A program made the translations under genes and the position numbers. Below, in pieces: positions 39,364 through 48,470 of a DNA stretch of 64,000 nt (position 1 is its first letter; each line of letters begins with the position of its first letter). The stretch is from Verrucomicrobiales bacterium (lineage in GTDB: Bacteria > Verrucomicrobiota > Verrucomicrobiia > Verrucomicrobiales > DEV007). The notes under the pieces were generated by a model that was given only the letters and a program-made list of their open reading frames with translations, did not search any database and was not told the DNA's origin. The stretch is from NCBI GenBank assembly GCA_030730365.1, contig JANQVJ010000056.1, positions 35,149-99,148 on the forward strand. The letters run 5' to 3'.

Positions 39364-39380
39364 TTGTAAATTTTCGTCAC
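39364..39380 (-). promoter_or_regulatory. weak Rex-operator-like sequence upstream of rex
   Basis: TTGTAAATTTTCGTCAC has the A+T core and outer TTGT/TCAC of the Rex consensus (TTGTGAA-N4-TTCACAA) but with several mismatches. It lies 28 bases upstream of the GTG, so autoregulation is possible. Low confidence because the match is partial. Confidence 0.25.
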
Positions 39381-39419
39381 TTTTTTCGATTTTCCAGACC
39401 GATACGGGCCTAAACCGGC

Positions 39420-40373
39420 TCAACAATCCACCCCGGAGAGCGCTCCTCGGGCGGTCCGGCCACCCCGGACGATGGTGCGATAGAGCTCCGCCCCGGCCTC
39501 GACGCGGGCACCGGGCCAGATCACAGACTCGCTAATCGAGACGCCTTTTTCCAAAATTGCACCGGGCCCGACCGTTGAGAGGGAGTCGATCACAATACCC
39601 TCGGCGATCTCCGCGAATGGGGAAATGCGCTCGGGAGGCGCACTGGCGTAACGGGGAAAACCACGTCCCGGGAGGATCAGCGCGTCGAGGTAGGCATCGC
39701 GTTCGCCGAGATCGCCCCACTCGCCCTCATCGATGACGATGCCGCCGACCCGGGCTCCGGCACGGATCGCCTCGAGCATGGGCAGGACGACGGACTCGAT
39801 TTTGCCCGGCGCTAAAAACGGATAAAATTCTGGCGAAACGAGGTAGATGCCAGTGAACTGGTAGCGGTGCGGCCAATCCGGGAGGAGGACGCCGCGCATG
39901 TCGACGACCTTCCCCGTCGCGGCGTCGTAGCCGACCCGCAGTTCGTCGCCCCGGCTGCGAAGGATGAGAGTGACGGCGTCGCCCGTGCGGAGATGCTGCT
40001 CGAGAGCAGGGGCGAGAGGCAGATCGGTGAGGATGTCGCCGTTGTAGACGATGAAGGACTCATCCCGCGGGAGCCAGTCACGCAGATTGTCTATCCCGCC
40101 GGCGGTGTCGAGGAGGACGGGTTCGTGCCGGAAAAGAAGAGAGCTGCCGCCCTCGCGATGATCGGGAAAGGCGGCGTCATAGGCCCCGGGGCAGTGGTGC
40201 GTGTTAACCGCGAATTCCCCGACCCCGAGGTCGTGGCGCAGATGGGAAAAGGCGTAGCTGATGAGCGGACGGTTGAAGACCGGAACGAGCGGCTTCGGAA
40301 GATCGTCGGTGAGCGGACGCAGGCGCGTACCGAGACCGGCACCAAGAATGAAGGCTTTGCTGATTTTCCCCAT
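39420..40373 (-). CDS. NDP-sugar nucleotidyltransferase
   Basis: 317 residues. The N-terminus AFILGAGLGTRLRPLTDDLPKPLVPVFNRPLISYAF is the nucleotidyltransferase signature with the GxGxRLxPLT loop and the conserved Lys. FIVYNGDILTDL is the metal-binding region. The C-terminal 90 residues have left-handed beta-helix character (IVIDSLSTVGPGAILEKGVSISESVIWPGARVEAGAELYRTIV). It is most like mannose-1-phosphate guanylyltransferase or glucose-1-phosphate thymidylyltransferase families; the sugar cannot be decided. It lies 83 bases upstream of rex (GTG start) in the same direction. Confidence 0.88.
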   Translation of the reverse strand: MGKISKAFILGAGLGTRLRPLTDDLPKPLVPVFNRPLISYAFSHLRHDLGVGEFAVNTHHCPGAYDAAFPDHREGGSSLLFRHEPVLLDTAGGIDNLRDWLPRDESFIVYNGDILTDLPLAPALEQHLRTGDAVTLILRSRGDELRVGYDAATGKVVDMRGVLLPDWPHRYQFTGIYLVSPEFYPFLAPGKIESVVLPMLEAIRAGARVGGIVIDEGEWGDLGERDAYLDALILPGRGFPRYASAPPERISPFAEIAEGIVIDSLSTVGPGAILEKGVSISESVIWPGARVEAGAELYRTIVRGGRTARGALSGVDC

Positions 40374-40519
40374 GTCGCTGCCAAAGTCCCTTTAATCGAC
40401 CGCTAATCAACTACGATCCTCACCCATGGTCCTGCCAAAGGAGGCCCGCACCGTGTTTCCGCCCGCCCCTTTTCGACGGAGGCGTTTGCGGGAAACGGAA
40501 ATGTGCGCCACCTTCGGCG

Positions 40520-41395
40520 ATGGCCTTCATCATTAATGGCAAACACATCGGAGACGAGATCCTCGAGGACGAATTCGAATCCATCAAAGAGCACTACCAA
40601 AGCATGGGCGAGGTCGTCTGTTGTGACCGCGACACCGAATTCCGGACCTACGCGCGGGACAATGTCGTTAACCGCACCCTCCTCGAGCAGGAGTCCGTAA
40701 AGCGCTACGGTGAGGTGACCGACGAGGTGGCGGAAGCCCGCTTCGAAGAGATCAAGGCTGAGCACGGTGACGAACAGAAGTTTTACGACAATACCGGCTT
40801 TAACCCCGGAGATCGCCGTATCATCCTCGAGAAGCTTAAGAGCAGCATGATCGTCGATCGTCTCTTCGAGGCCGAGCTGCAACTGCCGGTCGACCCCGCC
40901 GACGAAGAACTCGAGGCCTATTACCAGGCAAATCTCTCGCGATACATGAGCACCGAAGAGGTCCGTGTGAGCCAGATCTTCATCGAGCCGTCCAGCCACG
41001 AGGCAGCGAGGGAGGCCTACCTCGCCCTGCGGGAACTGCGCCGTGAGATCTTCGCGGGAAAAGACTTCGAACTCGCCGCCCGCGAACACGGCAGTGAAGA
41101 CCGCGAGATCGATCTGGGATTCATGAAGCAGGGCGAGACGATGCCCGAGGTCGAAGCGATCACTTTTTCCATGGAAGTGGGCGAGATCAGCCCCATCGTC
41201 GCGACGCATTACGGCTTTCATCTGTTCAAATTAACGGACCGCAAAGAACCAGCCCCGATCCCGCGCGAGGAGATCCCCGGCCTGCGCGATCAGTATATGC
41301 AGGAAAAACGCGCTCTCGCGATCGAGGAGCTGATCGACAAACTCAAGGCAACCGGTAGTATCGAGGAGGTCGCCGAAACGGCGGCGGAGAACTGA
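40520..41395 (+). CDS. parvulin-type peptidyl-prolyl isomerase
   Basis: 291 residues, no signal peptide or membrane span visible. The N-terminal helical part (FIINGKHIGDEILEDEFESIKEHY...) resembles SurA/PpiC-type chaperone arms. The parvulin domain lies about 145-240 (EVRVSQIFIEPS...AGKDFELAAREHGSEDREIDLGFMKQGETMPEVEAITFSMEVGEISPIVATHYGFHLFKLTDRKE). The lack of a leader suggests a cytosolic isomerase or NifM-like role; a longer start was not found. Divergent from the nucleotidyltransferase. Confidence 0.9.
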   Translation: MAFIINGKHIGDEILEDEFESIKEHYQSMGEVVCCDRDTEFRTYARDNVVNRTLLEQESVKRYGEVTDEVAEARFEEIKAEHGDEQKFYDNTGFNPGDRRIILEKLKSSMIVDRLFEAELQLPVDPADEELEAYYQANLSRYMSTEEVRVSQIFIEPSSHEAAREAYLALRELRREIFAGKDFELAAREHGSEDREIDLGFMKQGETMPEVEAITFSMEVGEISPIVATHYGFHLFKLTDRKEPAPIPREEIPGLRDQYMQEKRALAIEELIDKLKATGSIEEVAETAAEN

Positions 41396-41820
41396 TACGC
41401 TCGACCATCGCCACACTGTCGACCCCGGGAACATCACGCCGCCGGGCCGACGTGTTCGAGCGGAGTGGCTAGCCCGCAGAGCATTGCGCCCGGTGTGCAG
41501 CATTGCGCCCGAACCCCTCCGCACCTTCGGGCTGCGGAAGATGAAACGCCGTTCGCGTCGTTCATACCGTTCAAGAAAGGTATTCGCTGATTGCGTCAAT
41601 CGCGTTTTCCCCCAGGACGGGAAGGACAAGTTTCTGTCGGAAAAGTCGGCCGTCGCAGGCGGCGGCGGCCCATCGAGTCGGGAGTGAACGGGCGTAGGCC
41701 CAGAGAATTTAAAATAACTGTAAATTTCTTGAATAGAAACATTTTTCACATAGCTTCAACTGAGTCGATTTTACAGATCCCGAAAAATCTAAGTAATCTA
41801 ATTCGATCGGCAGAAGTAAT
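41396..41820. other. 425-base spacer upstream of the hybrid sensor kinase
   Basis: It holds a 13-base direct repeat (AGCATTGCGCCCG at 41480-41492 and 41499-41511), a possible 48-codon frame (41541-41687) and an A+T-rich 100 bases just before the kinase gene that probably hold its promoter. No RNA gene seen. Confidence 0.5.
41541..41687 (+). CDS. possible 48-residue basic peptide
   Basis: ATG to TGA, beginning KRRSRRSYRSRK and continuing VFADCVNRVFPQDGKDKFLSEKS. The first 12 residues after Met are almost all Arg, Lys or Ser. There is only a weak GGAAG directly before the ATG. It is not recognised as a known family. It could be chance, since codon use is not convincing. A leaderless or regulatory small protein is possible. 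Confidence 0.22.
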   Translation: MKRRSRRSYRSRKVFADCVNRVFPQDGKDKFLSEKSAVAGGGGPSSRE

Positions 41821-44800
41821 GTGATGGCGACTCTACGGCGATCTCTATTAGTGCATTTTGCATTACTCGCCTGGGCAGGGTGGGGTGGCTTGGTCTTTCC
41901 GTTATCCGCTCAGTCAGAGCTGATGACCAGGATTCGATTTACCCCTCTCTCCACTTCGACCTCGCAGGGTTTAAAGTCGGACATGGTCCGCGACCTCACT
42001 CAGGACATGAGCGGCTCCGTGTGGCTCGCGACGGATCGCGGGCTCAGCCGGTTTGACGGATGGGAGACAGTTCACTTCGGCCACAATCCCGACGTGATCG
42101 ACAGCCTCTGCAGCGACCAACTCACCGCTGTGGCTACCACCAGGACCCAAAAAGGCAACCTCTGGATCGGCACCTCCTCACGGGGCATCATAAAATTCGA
42201 TCAGGATACCGGCAAAGCTACCTCCTTGGCTAAAGGGACTGATCGCGGAAAGAGCCTACTAAGCGACCACATCGTCGATCTCGCGATTTCCGGGGATCGG
42301 TATCTCTGGATCGGGACGGATGCAGGGCTCAATGTCCTCGACCTCACCACCGAAAACATCGCCGTCGCTGACGGTCCTCTTGGGAGAAGCCGCATCGCCT
42401 CGATCTCCACGCCCGGCAATGATGAAGTCTGGGTCGGCACGATCGCTGGTGAGCTTTATACCAGGAACAGCAAAGAACAGGCCTTCAAAAAGTTCTGGGG
42501 CACGACCGTCCCGATCACCGCGGTCCTCCGCGACTCCAAGAACCGCGTCTGGATCGGCACCGAAGGGAACGGCCTCTACACCTCTTCCGCCGACGGGGCG
42601 AAAGAGCCGGTCAGCGTCCCGATTCGGGAAAAGAATATTACCTCGCTTTTTGTCGACTCGAACTTCGATCTTTGGGTCGGGACGATGAACGGTCTCGCCC
42701 TCTTCGACCGCAGCACCGATACCTTCCTCTATTTCACGAACAATCCCCGCCACGCCGATAGCCTAACCGACGACCACGTTTCCGCCATCTTTGAAGACCG
42801 CTTCCGCATGCTCTGGATCGCGACCTATGGTGGCGGCACCAGTCGATTCGATCTCAACCGCGAGTGGTTTCCCCACCTGCGCCACAACCCGGAGAAATCC
42901 GACGGACTTCCCCATAGCTCGATCAGCGCCCTCTCCTATTCAAGAAGAGACGGGATCTGGATCGCTACCGAGAACGGTCTCTCCCGCTGGGATACAGGGG
43001 CGGCTCAGTTTAAAAATCCCGCCCCGTCGGAAGGCTCACAGAACCTGAACATCAATACCCTTCTCGATGACAAAGAGGGACTACTATGGATCGGCACCCG
43101 CGGCAAGGGATTGATCCGCCGCCATTCCGACGGCAGGCTCGAGACCTTCACTCATGCCCCTGACAAGCCGGATTCCCTTGGCCACAACAATGTCTCGGCC
43201 CTCTTTCAGGACAGTCGCGACCGTCTCTTTGCCGGAACGCACGGCGGTGGTCTCTGGAGCATTGATCCCGCCGCGACGACCTTTACCCGCCTTTTTGCCG
43301 AAGAAGGGGAAGTCGTCGACTTCATCAATGCGATCGCCGAAGACAGTGCGGGAAATCTCTGGATCCCCACTCCCTCGGAAATCTATTTGCTCCCGAATGA
43401 CGCCACCGCGCTGGTAAGCATGGCAAAAGCTTTTCCCAGCGCCGGACGAACCTCCAGCAGGCGTTTCACCACCCTACTGCCGGACAACAACGGCATCGTC
43501 TGGATAGGCACCTTCGACGCCGGCCTTGATCGTTTTAACACGAGGACCGGCGAGATCAAAAATTTTAACAACGGCATCAACGGCCTGCCCGACGACAGAG
43601 TCGTTTCCCTCATCAAAGATAATAACAACCTCCTCTGGGTCGCGACACGATCCGGTATCGCCCGGCTCAATTCCATGCACAGCGAATTTCGCCTCTTTTC
43701 CGAAGAGGACGGCCTTCAAAGTGGCGGCTTTAACACGGGGGCCGTGACGCGCGACATGGCAGGCAAACTCTACTTCGGCGGACTCAACGGGCTTAACATC
43801 ATTGATCCGGCAAAGCTTCCGGCGCTCCCGCGCACTCCGAAACCCATTCTCACCAGCTTCGAGTATTTCGGAGAACCGGTGACCCCTCGCAAAGGCGGCA
43901 TCCTCGAGCGCGAAGTCGCCGCGACCGATGAGATACGCATTCCTTACGACCAGCCGGGCCGCTTTGCCTTCCGATTCGCCAACCTCGATCCACGCCTAGC
44001 CGGACAAGGCTACTTTCAATACATGCTGGAGGGATATGAATATGACTGGCAAACCGCAGGCGATGATCGCAAGGCCTCCTACGCGAACCTCAACCCCGGG
44101 AGATACCTGTTTAAAGTGCAGAGCTCACTCGACGGTCGCGAGTGGCCCGGTGTCCCGGCAAAAATTCGTCTCGTCATCACTCCCCCCTGGTGGCAGACGT
44201 GGTGGGCGAAAAGCCTCGCCCTGCTCTCAATCATCACCCTCATCGTCATTGTGACCCGCTCTTCTATCCTCTCGCGGGTGAAGCAGATGCATCGTCACGA
44301 AGAGATCCTCACCGCGCAGCGCGACAAGGCCGAGGCGGCTCTCGCCCGTCAGTTACAGAACCGCATGCTCCTCGAACGGACGACGGGGGAGAGATCCAGC
44401 GGCGTGTGCGAAGAGCAGATCCTCAGCGATGCCCTCTACCACATCACCGGGCAATTTGGAGCGACCCACTGCCTCGTCCAGCGCCTCGTCCCGATCGAAG
44501 ACGAGGGGGGCATTCCGCGCGCGACGCTGAAGCAAGTCGGTTATTGCAGCCGCTTCGGCCGTGGTTCCGGACAGAGCAACCCGACCCTACAGATCAGCGA
44601 GGCCCTCGCGGATCGTATCCTGCGATCCGACACCGTGATCTCGATTTCGGATGTCCATGCCATTCCCAACTCGATCAAGGCGCCCTTTCCCGAAGATGAA
44701 CCCATCACCGTCCTCGCCGCGAAGACGAGCTTCCGCGATGTCCCGAACGGGCTCGTCATTCTTCTCCGCGCCGGGAACAACGACCCCTGGTCCGAAGACG

Positions 44801-46146
44801 ACATTAAACTGCTCGAGGCCCTCACCGGCCAGTTCGGCATCTCCATCGCCCAAATCAGTACGACCGCGATCGAGGAGAAATACCGAACCCATCTCGAGGA
44901 AGCCCGTCACCTCGCCGAAGTCGCGAATCGGGCGAAGAGCGACTTCCTCGCCAAGATGACCCACGAACTGCGCACTCCGCTCAACGCGATCATCGGCTTC
45001 TCCGAGATCCTCGGCGAGGACAGAACCCTCATTACGAGGCAGCGCGAGACCCTCGAGATTATCAACAACAGCGGGGAGCACCTCCTCGATGTCATCAATG
45101 AGATCCTTGACCTCTCCAAGATCGAAGCCGGCAAGATGGAATTGCACGAAGAGACCTTCGAGTTTGTCCCGCTGCTCAAGTCCGTCTACGAAATGCTCTC
45201 AATCAAGGCCGCGGCCAACCGCATCGCCTTCAACTTCGCCGCCAGCTCGAATCTACCTGCCGAGATCACGACAGACCGTAGCAAGCTGCGCCAGATCCTC
45301 ATCAACCTCATCGGCAACGCCATCAAGTTCACCGCCCGGGGAGGAGTCAGCGTCGCGATTTCCGCGACCGAGCGATCGCCCGGCAAGATGGTGATGGGTC
45401 GATACTGTCGCGACATCGACCTCAACTTCGAAATTCGTGACACCGGCCGCGGCATCCATCCCGACGAGATCGGCAAGCTCTTCGAACGCTACTCGCAGAC
45501 CGAGAGCGGACGACGCTCGTCGGAAGGCACCGGGCTCGGCCTTCCCATTGCCCGCAGCTTTGTGCAACTGATGGGCGGCGAAGTAACGGTGGAATCCGTC
45601 CTCGGCGAGGGCACCACCTTCCGCTTCAGTATCAAATGCGAGGAGGTCGCACCCGCCAAGGCGACCGTGATTCACCACGGCACCACCCTCGACGAAAAAA
45701 CCGCCCAGCGCATCAACGGCTTCACCTCGCCGCACAAAGAAGTCCGTATCCTCATCGCCGAAGATCAGCCTACCAACCGCTTGCTTCTCAAGCGCATCCT
45801 CGGCAAAGCCGGCTTTATCCTCGCCGAGGCCGTGAATGGTCAGGAGGCAATCGAGAAATGGTGCCAGTGGAAGCCACATCTCATTCTCATGGACGAGGAC
45901 ATGCCCGTCAAAAAGGGATCCGAGGCGACTCGCGAGATCAAGAACCGCGCCACTCCCGACACCGACACGGTCATCGTCTCCCTCACCGCCTACGCAATCG
46001 AGCAGGCGCGTCTCAGCGCGATCGAGGCGGGCTGCGCGGACTTCGTCGCCAAGCCTTTCCGCTCGCACGAACTCTTCTCCGTGATCTCAAAGCACCTCGG
46101 CGTCGACTACACCTTTAATGACGCAGCGCCGCCGCGAATCGATTAG
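41821..46146 (+). CDS. hybrid sensor histidine kinase with two-component-regulator propeller
   Basis: 1441 residues from GTG, with an ATG 3 bases on. Signal peptide (ALLAWAGWGGLVFPLSAQ); then repeated propeller blades (LWIGTxxxGL at many places, about 40-650); a Y_Y_Y domain (about 690-785); a membrane span (SLALLSIITLIVIVTRSS); a GAF-like region (about 860-1020); HisKA with H1048 (MTHELRTPLNAIIGFSEIL); HATPase (IRDTGRGIHPDEIGKLFERYSQTESG); and a C-terminal receiver with D1358 (LILMDEDMPVKKGSEAT). It lacks the AraC-type output domain of Bacteroides HTCS regulators, so a separate output protein is needed. Such sensors usually detect oligosaccharides. Confidence 0.92.
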   Translation: MMATLRRSLLVHFALLAWAGWGGLVFPLSAQSELMTRIRFTPLSTSTSQGLKSDMVRDLTQDMSGSVWLATDRGLSRFDGWETVHFGHNPDVIDSLCSDQLTAVATTRTQKGNLWIGTSSRGIIKFDQDTGKATSLAKGTDRGKSLLSDHIVDLAISGDRYLWIGTDAGLNVLDLTTENIAVADGPLGRSRIASISTPGNDEVWVGTIAGELYTRNSKEQAFKKFWGTTVPITAVLRDSKNRVWIGTEGNGLYTSSADGAKEPVSVPIREKNITSLFVDSNFDLWVGTMNGLALFDRSTDTFLYFTNNPRHADSLTDDHVSAIFEDRFRMLWIATYGGGTSRFDLNREWFPHLRHNPEKSDGLPHSSISALSYSRRDGIWIATENGLSRWDTGAAQFKNPAPSEGSQNLNINTLLDDKEGLLWIGTRGKGLIRRHSDGRLETFTHAPDKPDSLGHNNVSALFQDSRDRLFAGTHGGGLWSIDPAATTFTRLFAEEGEVVDFINAIAEDSAGNLWIPTPSEIYLLPNDATALVSMAKAFPSAGRTSSRRFTTLLPDNNGIVWIGTFDAGLDRFNTRTGEIKNFNNGINGLPDDRVVSLIKDNNNLLWVATRSGIARLNSMHSEFRLFSEEDGLQSGGFNTGAVTRDMAGKLYFGGLNGLNIIDPAKLPALPRTPKPILTSFEYFGEPVTPRKGGILEREVAATDEIRIPYDQPGRFAFRFANLDPRLAGQGYFQYMLEGYEYDWQTAGDDRKASYANLNPGRYLFKVQSSLDGREWPGVPAKIRLVITPPWWQTWWAKSLALLSIITLIVIVTRSSILSRVKQMHRHEEILTAQRDKAEAALARQLQNRMLLERTTGERSSGVCEEQILSDALYHITGQFGATHCLVQRLVPIEDEGGIPRATLKQVGYCSRFGRGSGQSNPTLQISEALADRILRSDTVISISDVHAIPNSIKAPFPEDEPITVLAAKTSFRDVPNGLVILLRAGNNDPWSEDDIKLLEALTGQFGISIAQISTTAIEEKYRTHLEEARHLAEVANRAKSDFLAKMTHELRTPLNAIIGFSEILGEDRTLITRQRETLEIINNSGEHLLDVINEILDLSKIEAGKMELHEETFEFVPLLKSVYEMLSIKAAANRIAFNFAASSNLPAEITTDRSKLRQILINLIGNAIKFTARGGVSVAISATERSPGKMVMGRYCRDIDLNFEIRDTGRGIHPDEIGKLFERYSQTESGRRSSEGTGLGLPIARSFVQLMGGEVTVESVLGEGTTFRFSIKCEEVAPAKATVIHHGTTLDEKTAQRINGFTSPHKEVRILIAEDQPTNRLLLKRILGKAGFILAEAVNGQEAIEKWCQWKPHLILMDEDMPVKKGSEATREIKNRATPDTDTVIVSLTAYAIEQARLSAIEAGCADFVAKPFRSHELFSVISKHLGVDYTFNDAAPPRID

Positions 46147-46439
46147 CGCATGTCGGGGCCTTTGACCTCATATTGACCGGCGAATTTCTCCTTGATGCAG
46201 GGAGTGCTCGCCTCGACCCATACGGCAAAGTGATCGCTCGCTTTGTGAGCAGCGAAGGCCTCGCGGTCGGTGTAGAGTTCGTAGATGGCGAACTTAGTCG
46301 GATCGTCGATATGCTGGGACCACTCCCATTTCAGGCAATCCGGTTCGTGCCGCGAATGGGCGCGATTGCCCTCTAGCGCGGCGATCATTTCCTCAACCTT
46401 ATCGGCGTGGGCTACAATGGTGACAACAACAGCAAGCAT
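46143..46439 (-). CDS. antibiotic biosynthesis monooxygenase-type (YgiN-like) protein
   Basis: 98 residues from the ATG at 46439 (LAVVVTIVAHADKVEEMIAALEGNRAHSRHEPDCLKWEW); the frame is open to 46553. This short ferredoxin-like ABM domain is typical of YgiN quinol monooxygenases and related stress proteins. HFAVWVEA and the ELYTDREAFAAHKASDHF motif are family features. The gene overlaps the end of the kinase gene by 4 bases in convergent direction. Confidence 0.85.
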   Translation of the reverse strand: MLAVVVTIVAHADKVEEMIAALEGNRAHSRHEPDCLKWEWSQHIDDPTKFAIYELYTDREAFAAHKASDHFAVWVEASTPCIKEKFAGQYEVKGPDMR

Positions 46440-46579
46440 AGTCGTCCGAGATAGGGCAAACCGGGGGAAAGTGCAAGGATTCATCCTCATCGGCCGTCCC
46501 CAGCCGCAGGGGTGACGGATAAGAATCCGCCGACCGCTCCTGCCACCATCCATCGGCCTGCTCTCATGTCACTGTTCAA

Positions 46580-47326
46580 TCACCGATATTCCCGTCGGTA
46601 AAATAGCGGCGTCATGCCCATGTGTTTCCGGAATTGCCGGGAAAAAGCGGCCTGATCGTAGAATCCCAGATCGGTCGCGATGTCGGAGATGGCCTTTTTG
46701 GAACGGCGCAGCTCGTCACAAGCGGCATGGACCCGCATTTTGATGATGTATTGCTGCGGCGGGGTCTTGAGATGTTCTTTGAACTTGCGCTCAAACTGCC
46801 GCACCGAGAGTCCGCAGAGCGCAGCGAGCCCGGGAATGGGGATCTCACGATGGAAGTTCGCTCCGATGTGTTGCAAAGCCGGTGAAATGTCGGAGTCGGC
46901 AGGGAGCAAATCGCGCTGCTTTTCGTAGTCCTGTATTGTTCCCATCACTCCGATGACTTCGCCGTCCCGGGAACGGATCGGGATTTTATTGGTCAAAAAC
47001 CAGGCCGGAATGCCGTGACGACTGATGAAGACCTCGACAATCTCGAGCATCGCCACCCCAGTTCGGATGACACGGAGATCGTCCTCGCGGAACTTTTCGG
47101 CGAGGCTGCGGGGCAGCAGTTCGAAATCGGTCACGCCCCAGAAGTCCTCCTCCCTCGCGTAGCCATAGAGATCGAGAAGAGCCCGGTTCGCAGCGAGGAG
47201 ACGCCCCTCGCGGTCTTTCGCAAAAAAGAGCACACCCGGAAGATGATCGAAGAGCAGATGGAACGCCATTTCGGGCCGGATCGACTCTAAAAAGGCTACC
47301 CTGAGACTGCTGCCATTTTTATTCAT
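46580..47326 (-). CDS. AraC-family regulator with PAS sensory domain
   Basis: 248 residues. A PAS domain spans about 20-130 (HLPGVLFFAKDREGRLLAANRALLDLYGYAREEDFWGVTDFELLP..., ending IGVMGTIQDYEKQ). The C-terminal double helix-turn-helix reads IPGLAALCGLSVRQFERKFKEHLKTPPQQYIIKMRVHAACDELRRSKKAISDIATDLGFYDQAAFSRQFRKHMGMTP. The PAS ligand is unknown. The gene is divergent from the coiled-coil gene, which starts 105 bases away. Confidence 0.92.
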   Translation of the reverse strand: MNKNGSSLRVAFLESIRPEMAFHLLFDHLPGVLFFAKDREGRLLAANRALLDLYGYAREEDFWGVTDFELLPRSLAEKFREDDLRVIRTGVAMLEIVEVFISRHGIPAWFLTNKIPIRSRDGEVIGVMGTIQDYEKQRDLLPADSDISPALQHIGANFHREIPIPGLAALCGLSVRQFERKFKEHLKTPPQQYIIKMRVHAACDELRRSKKAISDIATDLGFYDQAAFSRQFRKHMGMTPLFYRREYR

Positions 47327-47430
47327 TGAAAGACGGCTCGCTCGAACCCAGTAGTAGTTACCACGAAATTCGGGTCTCTGAAACGCCCGAAAGGCTAGAA
47401 ATACGACAAAAGCAGACTATTCTTTATCCC

Positions 47431-48348
47431 ATGAGCGAAGATTATGATCCCAACAAGGCCCTCGAAGAATACGGCTACAGCAAACCCGGCAGAGGAAAGA
47501 CGGTGGTGATCGTGCTGCTTTCAATCCTGCTCCTCGCCGCCGTCGGCGCGGTGGGATTCCTCGGCAAGCTCTGGAGTGGAGAGCAATTAAAAGTGCTGGC
47601 TTTTGAAGAGCAGGTCAAAGATCTCTCCAACCGCATCAGCAAAACCGAGAACAAAAATGCCGAGCTCTCCTCTCTCCTCGCCGACAAGCAGGCCGAGACC
47701 GAGCGCATCCTCGATGAGTGGAGTGCCCGGGTCGAGACCCTCGAGAAGCAGCACGGAGAACAACTCCAGCGCACCTACGACCAGATGAACGATATCATCT
47801 ACGACAGCCGTAAGACTCTCGCCTACATCAGCGACATAGAGGCTCGCTTCCGCTCGGGGCAGAAAATCGATCAGGAAGAGGCCGCGCAACTCACCGGGGT
47901 GATCAACGGGCTCGCTTTTCTCCATCAGCAATACGGCAAACCACTCAACGAATTCCGCGAGCTCGACCGCTATTTCACCAGCCAGCTCTCTTCTCTCCCC
48001 GCCGATGCGATCGATCCGCTCGAGACCACCCCTCTGGGAAAACGCCTTTTCAAAAACAAGGAGTTCAAGGAAGATCGCGCCGAGTATTTTGAGCAGCAGG
48101 GCCGTCGCTCCGCCCTCGTCGAGGCGAAGTCCGCCGTCGCGGATGCCTATGCTAGCGCGCAACAGGAGATGGCGGAAATCTCGCTCGACATCAACCAGTA
48201 TCTCGCGCAGCTGCAAAAGGTGGTCGACTCGAACAACGCCAGCGCCGCCGAGGTCGATGAGTTTTTCGAGACCTCGAAGGTGATCCTCAAGATTCACGAC
48301 AAGATCATGAGCCTCGAACCCCCCGCGCCCCCGGCGATACAGCCGTGA
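47431..48348 (+). CDS. membrane-anchored coiled-coil protein
   Basis: 305 residues from the ATG at 47431 (SEDYDPNKALEEYGYSKPGRGKTVVIVLLSILLLAAVGAVGFLGKLW); the frame is open from 47326. One membrane span at about 25-44, with a short cytoplasmic start, followed by about 250 residues of coiled coil (FEEQVKDLSNRISKTENKNAELSSLLADKQAETERILDEWSARVETLEKQ...). The C-terminus is Pro-rich. No family recognised. It probably projects into the periplasm. Confidence 0.75.
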   Translation: MSEDYDPNKALEEYGYSKPGRGKTVVIVLLSILLLAAVGAVGFLGKLWSGEQLKVLAFEEQVKDLSNRISKTENKNAELSSLLADKQAETERILDEWSARVETLEKQHGEQLQRTYDQMNDIIYDSRKTLAYISDIEARFRSGQKIDQEEAAQLTGVINGLAFLHQQYGKPLNEFRELDRYFTSQLSSLPADAIDPLETTPLGKRLFKNKEFKEDRAEYFEQQGRRSALVEAKSAVADAYASAQQEMAEISLDINQYLAQLQKVVDSNNASAAEVDEFFETSKVILKIHDKIMSLEPPAPPAIQP

Positions 48349-48425
48349 CCTCTGACGATCCGCGAGAGGACGGCGGGCGTAAATTTCATGGGATGACTTA
48401 GAGATCGGTATTTCGCTTGCTGACT

Positions 48426-48452
48426 CAAACAAATGTTTGAAACATCCGTTTG
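48426..48452 (+). promoter_or_regulatory. 27-base imperfect palindrome, probable TetR operator
   Basis: The outer arms are CAAAC (48426-48430) and GTTTG (48448-48452). The inner arms are ATGTTT (48433-48438) and AAACAT (48440-48445) around a central G; only the aa/cc pair breaks the symmetry. It ends 18 bases before the ATG of the TetR-containing gene, so it likely covers the promoter. This length and symmetry suit a TetR dimer and suggest autorepression of the efflux operon. Confidence 0.75.
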
Positions 48453-48470
48453 TTACTTCATGTTTTGTAG

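Noticed and set aside
40403..41221. 272-codon minus-strand frame opposite the parvulin gene
   Set aside because: No family motif, antisense to a gene with a conserved isomerase domain.
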